Shown here in pieces: positions 1 to 5,646 of a DNA stretch of 10,023 bases. Location: positions 1-10,023 of the forward strand of contig JACCXR010000517.1 in assembly GCA_013696915.1 (NCBI GenBank), written 5' to 3'. The notes beneath the pieces are model-generated. The model saw only the letters and a program-made list of their open reading frames with translations. It was not told where the DNA came from and ran no database searches. The position numbers and the translations under genes were made by a program. Source of the stretch: Euzebyaceae bacterium (GTDB lineage: Bacteria > Actinomycetota > Nitriliruptoria > Euzebyales > Egibacteraceae). Each line of letters opens with the position of its first letter. Positions within the stretch are counted from its first letter, which is position 1.

Positions 1-483
1 CCGCGGCGCGCGCGCGCCGACGCGGAGGCGATCGGCGCGAGGGTGTGGTTCACGATCGGGGCCTACATCCGCGGCCAGCTGGTGATCGCGGTGGTCGACG
101 CGGTCCTCATCGGCCTCGGGCTGTGGATCGTCGGGGTCCCGCTCGCGCTGCCGCTGGCGGTGCTGGTGTTCTTCGGCGGCCTGTTCCCGATCGTCGGGGC
201 CGTGGCCGCCGGCATCGTCGCCGTGCTCGTCGCGCTCGCGACCGGCGGTCTCACGTCGGCCCTGATCGTCCTGGCGATCGTCGTCGCCGTTCAGCAGGTC
301 GAGGGGCACCTCCTCGCCCCGATCGTCCTCGGCAAGGCGACCGAGCTGCACCCCGTCGCGGTCATCGCGGCACTGACGGCGGGAGCGGTCCTGCTCGGCG
401 TCCTCGGTGCGTTCCTGGCGGTCCCGATCGCGGCCAGCGCGACGCGCGCGGTCGGCTACCTGCGCACGAGGGTGGAGGCCTAG
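1..483 (+). CDS. AI-2E family transporter (PerM/YdiK-like), C-terminal part
   Basis: The reading frame is open from the first base and ends at TAG 481-483, so about 160 C-terminal residues are seen and the N-terminal half lies outside the window. The protein is a chain of hydrophobic segments with family-typical features. These are a FPIVG turn followed by a long helix, a QQVEGHLLAPIVLGK stretch, then LHPVAV and a GVLGAFLAVPIAA terminal helix. This matches the end of the AI-2E exporter/PerM (formerly UPF0118/DUF20) family of multi-pass inner-membrane proteins. Members have been linked to autoinducer-2 export or Na+/H+ antiport, and the substrate cannot be read from sequence. The GTG at 43 is only an internal valine. 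The gene converges on the RDD gene with a 33-nt gap and no clear terminator. Confidence 0.88.
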   Translation, partial: PRRARADAEAIGARVWFTIGAYIRGQLVIAVVDAVLIGLGLWIVGVPLALPLAVLVFFGGLFPIVGAVAAGIVAVLVALATGGLTSALIVLAIVVAVQQVEGHLLAPIVLGKATELHPVAVIAALTAGAVLLGVLGAFLAVPIAASATRAVGYLRTRVEA

Positions 484-516
484 CCGAAGCGACGCCGCGA
501 GCGGTGCGAGCCGTGC

Positions 517-2136
517 TCAGTCCAGCAGGCGGCGGACCCGGTCGGCGTCACTGACGTCGATCAGGGGGCCGAGCCAGGCCCCGACCCGCGCCGGCTCCGC
601 CGCGATGTCACGGAGCGTCTCCAGCCGGCTGCCGGCGAGCAGCGTCGAGAAGCTCGGGTGGGACTCGGCGACGCGGTCGAGGTCCGCCCGCATGTGCGGG
701 TACGACGAGGCCAGGTGCCCCAGCAGCAACCCGAAGGCGCAGGCGCTGGCGGCTTCGGCCTGCGGCGAGGACCGCCAGTCCGGATTGATGCGGTCGAGCC
801 TCGGGCCGACCTGCTCGGCCACCTGCCGGAGCCAGCCGGCCGAGTCGGGCGAGATCCCGGCACGGTCGACGGCCACCAGGTTCATGTCCGGACCGGTGGG
901 GGCGCCGGGCGGGGCCGCCGGTGCGGCGGCAGCGGGAGGTCCGGCCCGCTCTGCGACCGGCTCATCGCCGGCCGCGGCCGTGCCACCCCCGGGCGGCCCG
1001 GCCGGCGACGCCGGCTCGGCCTGCCAGGGCTCGTAGGCATCGGGGTCGGCGGACGCCCCGGTGACGGTGAAGGGCTCGGACTGCGGCTCGGCTCCCGCCG
1101 GCGGGTCCCGGGGCTCGGGGTCCCCGCCGTGCGCGGATGGCGCTGCGGCGCCGGACGCCGGCGCCTCGAGCGGCGACCCGCCGGGGGGCTCGGGCGACGC
1201 GGGAGCGCCAGGCGTGCTGCCGGGGGCGCCGAACGTCACGGTCGACGACGGGTCGAACCGGTCGCCGGCCACATCGGCTCCCGGCCCGTCGCGGGTCTGT
1301 GAGGCCGGCGGATCGTTGAGGTCATGGGCGCCGCCCGTGGCCGCCTCGGCCGGGGGCGACTGGAACGGGCTCGGGAAGTCCCCGGCGAGGGCGGTCGGGG
1401 ACTCGCCGGGTGCCTGCCACGCCTGCGCGGGGGAGCCCCACTGCTGCTGGCCCTGCTGACCCCACTGCTGCTGGCCGGACTGGGCCTGTGGTTGCGGCTG
1501 ACCCCACTGCTGCTGCGGCTGACCCCCCTGCTGCGGGGACTGGCCCCACTGCTGCTGTGGCTGACCCCACTGCTGCTCACCGTACGGCTGCGGCTGTCCC
1601 CATCCGGCTGTGTACGCCCCGGCTCCGGCTGCGAGCGCAGGCCCGGGCGGCCCGCCCGCCGCAGCGCGCACCCGATCGCGCTGCACGACGAAGGTGCTGC
1701 AGATCATGTCGTGCCAGGTCCGTCGCTGCGGATCCCACAGCGCCCACAGGTAGCCGAGCGCGAAGACGGCGCCGGAGATGAAGCCCCGCGCGAAGTACCG
1801 GCCGGTCGCCAGGCCGGTGCCAGGGATCGTCCCCTGGGCCGTGCGGACCTCCAGTCCCATGACCTTCTTGCCGACGGTCGCGCCGCGGCGGCTGGTGAGG
1901 AGGATGTCGTAGAGGGCCGCCCCCACGATGAACGCGATATACCCGATGACCAGCAGCAGAATCGCGAAGCCGCTCCGGTCGGTCGCGGCGAGGATGGTCA
2001 GCAGGATCCCGACGAGGACGGCGCCGACGGCGGAGAGGATCAGACCGTCGATCAGCAGGGCCGCCAGCCGCTGGCCGAACCCTCCGTAGGCGTCGTCGCT
2101 CCAAGCGACCGGTTCCACCGTGGACTGCTCGCTCAC
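517..2136 (-). CDS. RDD-domain membrane protein with Gln/Trp-repeat disordered tail and C-terminal helical domain
   Basis: 539 aa. The chosen start is GTG at 2134-2136, preceded by GGAGG (2143-2147) at 6-nt spacing. The frame is open further upstream, but that part looks non-coding. Residues about 20-151 form an RDD domain: Arg23/Asp30 in the first helix, a second hydrophobic helix at about 56-80 with Tyr76-Asp77, a GATVGKKVMGLEV segment, a third helix at about 118-134, and the closing WHDM motif (141-144). RDD proteins are small integral membrane proteins of mostly unknown role; some have been proposed to be Na+/H+ antiporters. Residues 178-243 are a Gln/Trp/Gly repeat, about 244-417 are Pro/Ala/Glu-rich and probably disordered, and about 418-539 are a predicted helical domain I do not recognise. 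The N-terminal part is confident. The function of the whole protein is unknown. Confidence 0.85.
   Translation of the reverse strand: MSEQSTVEPVAWSDDAYGGFGQRLAALLIDGLILSAVGAVLVGILLTILAATDRSGFAILLLVIGYIAFIVGAALYDILLTSRRGATVGKKVMGLEVRTAQGTIPGTGLATGRYFARGFISGAVFALGYLWALWDPQRRTWHDMICSTFVVQRDRVRAAAGGPPGPALAAGAGAYTAGWGQPQPYGEQQWGQPQQQWGQSPQQGGQPQQQWGQPQPQAQSGQQQWGQQGQQQWGSPAQAWQAPGESPTALAGDFPSPFQSPPAEAATGGAHDLNDPPASQTRDGPGADVAGDRFDPSSTVTFGAPGSTPGAPASPEPPGGSPLEAPASGAAAPSAHGGDPEPRDPPAGAEPQSEPFTVTGASADPDAYEPWQAEPASPAGPPGGGTAAAGDEPVAERAGPPAAAAPAAPPGAPTGPDMNLVAVDRAGISPDSAGWLRQVAEQVGPRLDRINPDWRSSPQAEAASACAFGLLLGHLASSYPHMRADLDRVAESHPSFSTLLAGSRLETLRDIAAEPARVGAWLGPLIDVSDADRVRRLLD
1435..1575 (-). repeat. Tandem coding repeat, unit (Q)QQWGQ, in the RDD protein linker
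   Basis: On the minus strand the unit resembles CAGCAGCAGTGGGGTCAGC. It recurs about six times and encodes QQWGQ-like units starting near residues 188, 194, 202 (degenerate, QQGGQ), 208, 222 and 230, separated by Pro/Ser/Gly-rich spacers. The nucleotide copies are nearly identical, which suggests expansion by slippage or recombination. In the protein this forms a low-complexity Gln/Trp-rich linker after the membrane domain. Confidence 0.85.
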
Positions 2137-2292
2137 CGGGCGCCTCCGACTCTCCTCCGACCCCGCTGGTCGGTTTCGCCCCGCAGCGTGTCGGATCGGC
2201 GGGGTCACCGCAAGCACTGCTGACGACGCGAGCCCGGAATGCACATCCGTTCGGGTGCGTTGACCGCACTCCGCCGACCGATCGGATGCGCT

Positions 2293-2907
2293 GTGCCCGA
2301 GGAGATCCGCTTCCACTTCGACCCCATCTGCCCGTGGAGCTACCAGACGTCCCTATGGGTCCACCGGCTCGCCGAACTCGGCGAGGTGCGCGTCGAGTGG
2401 GCGGTGTTCAGCCTCCAGCTCGTCAACGCGGGCGCGGAATCGGGCAAGGGCCACGGCCGGTCGGCCCAGTCGCTCCGCACGGCGATCGCGGTCCGCGACG
2501 TCCACGGTGCCGGCGCCGTCGGCCGCTTCTACGCGGCGATCGGGCGGCGGGTGCACGAGCTCGGCGAGCCCGTCGACGACGCGGAGACCATCGCCGGCGC
2601 GCTCACCGACGCCGGGTTCGAGCCCGCGCTGTTCGACAAGGCGATCGGGGACGAGGCCACCTGGGCGGCGGTCGAGGCCGAGCACCGCGACGCCGCGGAA
2701 CGGCTCCACGGCTTCGGGGTGCCGACGATCGTGCTCGACGGCGGGGCAGGTCCGGCGATCTTCGGCCCGGTCGTCAGTGCGGTCCCCACCGACGCCGACG
2801 CGGTGGAGCTGTGGCGCCACGTCGCCTGGCTGACGCGCTACGAGAACTTCTCCGAGCTCAAGCGCGAGCGGACGGTCGCGCTGGACCTGCCGGCGAAGAA
2901 GCACTGA
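2293..2907 (+). CDS. DsbA-family thioredoxin-fold protein, Rv2466c-like, with CPWS in place of CPWC
   Basis: 204 aa from GTG 2293. An ATG at 2239 in the same frame would add 18 residues that look unlike the family, so GTG is preferred, although no strong ribosome site precedes either. Residues 9-16 read FDPICPWS. Compared with what I recall of mycobacterial Rv2466c (mycothiol-dependent nitroreductase), matching stretches include the FDP-CPW start, a LRTAIA-HGA segment, a RRVHELG helix, the cis-proline VPT loop, an IFGPVVS-P strand and a closing ENFSELKRERT. The first Cys (Cys13) is kept, but the resolving Cys is Ser16. Rv2466c uses the first Cys with mycothiol, so a monothiol mechanism is possible here. 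No signal peptide is seen, so it is probably cytoplasmic. The gene is divergent from the RDD gene; the 156-nt gap holds no promoter I can call with confidence. Confidence 0.83.
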   Translation: MPEEIRFHFDPICPWSYQTSLWVHRLAELGEVRVEWAVFSLQLVNAGAESGKGHGRSAQSLRTAIAVRDVHGAGAVGRFYAAIGRRVHELGEPVDDAETIAGALTDAGFEPALFDKAIGDEATWAAVEAEHRDAAERLHGFGVPTIVLDGGAGPAIFGPVVSAVPTDADAVELWRHVAWLTRYENFSELKRERTVALDLPAKKH

Positions 2908-2939
2908 GCGCCGGGCCGGCGAAGGACAGGCGACGGCGC
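2908..2939. terminator. Possible bidirectional terminator hairpin between convergent genes
   Basis: GCGCCG (2908-2913) can pair with CGGCGC (2934-2939) around a 20-nt GC-rich loop. It starts immediately after the TGA of the DsbA-like gene and lies before the 3' end of the opposing aminotransferase gene. There is no T-tract and the stem is only 6 bp, so this is a weak call. Confidence 0.25.
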
Positions 2940-2985
2940 CCGGGAAGCGCGCCGCTGCATCCACGTGTGCTCGCGCCCCTGCCCT

Positions 2986-3825
2986 TCACCTGTGCGCGTG
3001 CCGGCGACGTTCCCCCTCGAGCGCCTCCGCGAGCCGGTCCCGCACCGGCGTCCGCCCGCCAAACCGGTGCTCGCCGACCCGCCCGACCGCGATGACGTCC
3101 CGCACCGCTGAGCAGACCATGACCTCGTCGGCCCGCCCGAGCTCGTCCAGCGTCCAGCGGCCCTCCTCCGTGGGGTGGCCGGCCACGGCCGCGAGCCGCA
3201 TCAGGGTCCGGCGGCTGATCGAGTCGACGACCCCGAGCCCCACGTCGGGCGCGCGCAGCACCCCGCCGGCCACCCAGAGGACGGCGAACGTCGGCCCCTC
3301 CAGCACCCACCCCTCGGACGCGACCAGGAGCGCGTCGTCCCCGCCGGCCGCCTGAGCCGCCCGGGTCGCGGCCATGTTCGGCGCGTACGACATCGACTTG
3401 GCGCCCGCCGGTCCGTAGCCCGCGTCGAGCGGCCGGATCCAGGGGCCGGGCAGCGGCACCAGGTGCCCCGGTTCCCGACGCTGCGGCTGGTCGACGAGCG
3501 CGACGACGCGGGTCCCGCCGGCCGTGGCGTAGACCCGGAGCGTCGCGTCGCGGGGACCGAGCCCGACGAGCAGCGCGTCGACCTCGGCGGCGATCGCTCC
3601 GGTGTCGGGCGGGGGCAGGCCGAGGCTCGCGAGCGAGCCTCGCAGCCGCCGCAGGTGGTCCTCCAGTCGGAAGGGCAGGCCGGACCACACGCCGATGGTC
3701 TCGAAGGCCCCGTCGCCGCGCACCGCGCCGTCGTCGGTGATCGCGAGGTGGGCCCGGGCCAGCGGGACGGCGCGTCCGTCCACGATGGCGCGACCCGTGC
3801 CGCCGCCCGCAGGTCGCCCGCTCAC
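2986..3825 (-). CDS. Class IV PLP-dependent aminotransferase / aminodeoxychorismate lyase (PabC-like)
   Basis: 279 aa. The GTG start at 3825 overlaps the upstream gene's TGA by 4 nt (GTGA), implying translational coupling. Family motifs in order are RGDGAFETI (36-44), an Arg-His-Arg-Leu stretch RLEDHLRRLRGS (53-64), the likely PLP Schiff-base Lys143 in GAKSMSYAPNM, the GGDDALLV strand, and Glu176 in VLEGPTFAVLW. This is fold type IV, shared by branched-chain and D-amino-acid aminotransferases and PabC. PabC converts 4-amino-4-deoxychorismate to p-aminobenzoate and pyruvate for folate synthesis. The usual ESNLFW-like segment after the glutamate is altered here (PTFAVLW), so the exact substrate is uncertain. 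No pabA or pabB gene is in the window. The family is confident; the PabC assignment is moderate. Confidence 0.87.
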   Translation of the reverse strand: MSGRPAGGGTGRAIVDGRAVPLARAHLAITDDGAVRGDGAFETIGVWSGLPFRLEDHLRRLRGSLASLGLPPPDTGAIAAEVDALLVGLGPRDATLRVYATAGGTRVVALVDQPQRREPGHLVPLPGPWIRPLDAGYGPAGAKSMSYAPNMAATRAAQAAGGDDALLVASEGWVLEGPTFAVLWVAGGVLRAPDVGLGVVDSISRRTLMRLAAVAGHPTEEGRWTLDELGRADEVMVCSAVRDVIAVGRVGEHRFGGRTPVRDRLAEALEGERRRHAHR

Positions 3826-4352
3826 GGCGGCGACCCCGCGGCTCCCAGCCGTTCGAGCAGCGCCGCGCCCACCGAGAAGTCGCCGCGACGGCCCCGGTAC
3901 TCGTCGCCCAGCCGGCCGTGGTCGACCCGGCCGGCGGCGTCGGGGGCTCGCCCGCCCAGGGTGGCCGTCGCGGCCGCGGCGAGGGCGGCGGGGTCGGTGT
4001 CCTCACCGTCGGCGGGGAACACCTCGAGGACCTCCCAGACCTCGGCGAGCGTGTGCCGTTCGCGACCCGTGGCGAACGACTCCGCAGCGGGGTCGAGCGC
4101 CTCGGCGAGGCCCTGGAGCACCACCTCGAACAGGTCGTGGGGATTGACGCCGCGCGGCATCCGGAACCGCGCGGGCGGGTGGAGCCGCCATTCCAGGCGC
4201 ACGCCGCCCGGCCCGCCCTCCTCCAGCCAGACCTGCCACCCGCTGACGTAGGAGTCGAGCGGCGGCCCGAGGAGCTCGTCGAGCCGCTCGACGAGGTCGG
4301 GGTCCACGCGGTACACGCACGTCGGCGTCAGCACGGCGGCGAGCGCATTCAA
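3822..4352 (-). CDS. Unrecognised 176-aa protein, middle gene of a coupled operon
   Basis: I do not recognise this family. The likely start is TTG at 4350-4352, which overlaps the preceding gene's TGA in a TTGA junction. An in-frame GTG (4332-4334) would shorten it by six residues. Neither has a clear ribosome site, which fits translational coupling. The frame is open far upstream, but that part is Arg/Gly/Ala-rich shadow sequence. The protein is soluble and acidic, with a mixed N-terminal half (PTCVYRVDPDLVERLDEL, then GWQVWLEEGG, LEWRLHPP) and predicted helices including LFEVVLQGLAEALD and LAEVWEVLEVF. Its last part contains DEYRGRRGDFSVG. It has a single Cys, no metal-binding cluster and no membrane segment. 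Sitting between a flavin split-barrel gene and a PLP-enzyme gene with 4-nt overlaps on both sides, it probably works in the same process. Confidence 0.72.
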   Translation of the reverse strand: MNALAAVLTPTCVYRVDPDLVERLDELLGPPLDSYVSGWQVWLEEGGPGGVRLEWRLHPPARFRMPRGVNPHDLFEVVLQGLAEALDPAAESFATGRERHTLAEVWEVLEVFPADGEDTDPAALAAAATATLGGRAPDAAGRVDHGRLGDEYRGRRGDFSVGAALLERLGAAGSPP

Positions 4353-5158
4353 TCGGGCAGCATGACGGCACCCACGGGCGGCACCGGCACGTCGAGGGTC
4401 TGCATGTCGAACCCCCGCCACCACGTCACCCGGCGGCCATCCAGCCGTCCGCGCGAGTCGAGGTGCCCGCGGAGCGTGAGGCCCACCGCGGAGGTCGGGC
4501 GGTGGACCGGATCGACGTCGACCGTGACCGCGACCCGGCCCTCCGGGAGCCGGAAGCCGGGGGGGACCGCGAGCGCGAAGCCGCCGCCCCAGACGGCCGG
4601 CGCCAGCACCAGGCGGCCCTCGACGTCGCCGGCGACCACCACCCGTCGCATCCCCGCCAGCACGCGGCGAACGTCCGGCGGCACCACGGACGGCAGCGCG
4701 GGCGCGATCCCTTGGCCGACCGCCGGCGGGCGCACCGGCCGCGTCTCGTCGATCGCCACCCGCAGCACCACCCGGTTGCGGGGCAGCCACCGCGGCGGGA
4801 TCCGGGCCGCATCCTGCGCGTACCCCCACAGCGTCGGCGCGTTCTTGACGGCGAGCGCGGTCATCGCCGCCGAGATCGTCGGCCCGTGCAGGAGGAGTCC
4901 CGTCGGGTCGCCGAGGCCGAACACCCGCGCGGGGCCGCGCACCACCAAGCCCAGCCCGCCCTCCCGCAGCGGCGGCACGTAGACGGCACAGGCGGCGCGG
5001 CGGCCCAGGGACCGCACCTTCAACGTGGCCGCTGACGTCGACATCCACAGGCCACCGCCGTCCGACCAGAACGCCATCGGCGCGAGGAACGGGCCCGCGC
5101 CGTTGCCGAAGGCCAGGACGCACCGCGGCGCCGTGGTGAGCAGCTCCTCAGGGGTCAC
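4349..5158 (-). CDS. Pyridoxamine 5'-phosphate oxidase-like flavin split-barrel protein
   Basis: 269 aa. GTG 5156-5158 is chosen because AGGAGG lies 4 nt upstream on the minus strand. An in-frame ATG (5180-5182) would add eight residues and coincides with the edge of the 5180 repeat. The N-terminal half has the PPOX/FMN-binding split-barrel pattern: GPFLAPMAFWSDGGGLWMST, then TLKVRSLGRRAACAVYV, then LVVRGPARVFG. The second half (about 165-269) again looks like alternating strands (VVVAGDVEGRLVLAPAVW, FALAVPPGFRLPEG, VAVTVDVDP), possibly a second degenerate barrel lobe. Such proteins bind FMN, F420 or haem and reduce diverse substrates; which one cannot be read here. It is first in a three-gene operon. 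The link to the PLP-enzyme gene downstream is contextual only and does not show PLP synthesis. Confidence 0.75.
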   Translation of the reverse strand: MTPEELLTTAPRCVLAFGNGAGPFLAPMAFWSDGGGLWMSTSAATLKVRSLGRRAACAVYVPPLREGGLGLVVRGPARVFGLGDPTGLLLHGPTISAAMTALAVKNAPTLWGYAQDAARIPPRWLPRNRVVLRVAIDETRPVRPPAVGQGIAPALPSVVPPDVRRVLAGMRRVVVAGDVEGRLVLAPAVWGGGFALAVPPGFRLPEGRVAVTVDVDPVHRPTSAVGLTLRGHLDSRGRLDGRRVTWWRGFDMQTLDVPVPPVGAVMLPD

Positions 5159-5179
5159 CGGTCCTCCTGTCAGTAAGCC

Positions 5180-5256
5180 CATGGCGGTCGCTGCGGACCG
5201 CCCCAACCGAGATCATGAGAATCGCCTCGGACGAGCCTCGGCCATTCACGAGTCAG
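5180..5256 (-). repeat. Dispersed two-hairpin repeat, copy 1
   Basis: 77 nt, matching the sequence at 9685-9762 in inverted orientation at 69 of 78 aligned columns (8 substitutions, one 1-nt gap), including a 21-nt identical run beginning at 5213. Two inverted repeats lie inside. GGCGGTC (5183-5189) pairs perfectly with GACCGCC (5196-5202). AATCGCC (5220-5226) pairs with GGCCATT (5240-5246) with one mismatch. On the minus strand it sits 22 nt upstream of the split-barrel gene start and would be its 5' leader. The strand given is that orientation. It is not coding. Confidence 0.85.
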
Positions 5257-5273
5257 CGGGCGTCGCCTACAGT
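5245..5273 (+). promoter_or_regulatory. Candidate sigma-70-type promoter for the haem oxygenase operon
   Basis: TTCACG (5245-5250), 17 nt, then TACAGT (5268-5273). Each hexamer matches the vegetative consensus at four of six positions. It lies 37 nt before the ATG at 5311. The -35-like box lies inside repeat copy 1; copy 2 has TTTACG there but no matching -10. This is a pattern match only. Confidence 0.35.
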
Positions 5274-5310
5274 GCAGTCTCCCCGATCGCCCGGCAGACA
5301 GGAACACCGG

Positions 5311-5619
5311 ATGTCGTTCGTCGCCATCAACGTCCTCGAGGTGCCGCCGCCGATGCGGGCGGTCCTGGAGGAGCGCTTCGCCGGACGGGCCGGCGAGGTG
5401 GAGAAGATGGACGGCTTCGAGGCCTTCGAGCTGCTCCGGCCCGTGGCGGGACAGGACGCCTACCTCGTCTACACCCGGTGGGAGTCCGAGGAGTCGTTCA
5501 AGGCGTGGGTGGAATCCGACGCCTTCGGCCGCGGCCACGCCCAGGCGGCCGCGAGCGGTCCCGCCGCCTCCGGCTCGAAGGTGTGGACGTTCGAGGTCGC
5601 GCAGCAGAAGGCGAAATAG
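5311..5619 (+). CDS. Haem-degrading monooxygenase, MhuD/IsdG-like (ABM fold)
   Basis: 102 aa. ATG 5311 is preceded by AGGA at 7-nt spacing. The sequence follows mycobacterial MhuD closely as I recall it: an INVLEVP start, ERFAGRAGEVE, a GFEAFELLRPV strand, YLVYTRWESEESFKAW and a late FEV strand. Residues matching the MhuD/IsdG catalytic set are present: Asn7, Trp66 and His76 (His75 in MhuD; one residue appears inserted). IsdG-type enzymes are dimeric ferredoxin-like barrels that cleave haem oxidatively with a ruffled haem, releasing iron; MhuD gives mycobilin. The protein has no signal peptide, so it is probably cytosolic. It precedes the acyl-CoA ligase gene by 27 nt and is probably cotranscribed with it. 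General ABM-domain proteins look similar, but the conserved Asn/Trp/His set favours haem degradation. Confidence 0.85.
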   Translation: MSFVAINVLEVPPPMRAVLEERFAGRAGEVEKMDGFEAFELLRPVAGQDAYLVYTRWESEESFKAWVESDAFGRGHAQAAASGPAASGSKVWTFEVAQQKAK

Positions 5620-5646
5620 CCGGGACCAGCCGGTCTGGAGGCCACC

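Noticed and set aside
1422..1605. Possible CRISPR-like or non-coding direct repeats
   Set aside because: Units are short, in frame and without unique spacers of constant length. They are a coding Gln/Trp repeat.
1324..2223. Open frame on the plus strand with Leu-rich repeats resembling membrane helices
   Set aside because: The LLLxLTPLL pattern is the antisense reading of the CAG-rich Gln/Trp repeat; the RDD domain on the minus strand is real.
2260..2288. TTGACC as a -35 box for the DsbA-like gene
   Set aside because: At 17-18 nt spacing the sequence is CGGATG or GGATGC, not a -10 box. Not strong enough to list.
4353..5123. Upstream extension of the 176-aa protein to a 433-aa product
   Set aside because: It would overlap the whole split-barrel gene in another frame, and the extension is Arg/Gly/Pro-rich. 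The TTG at 4352 with a TTGA overlap is a better start.
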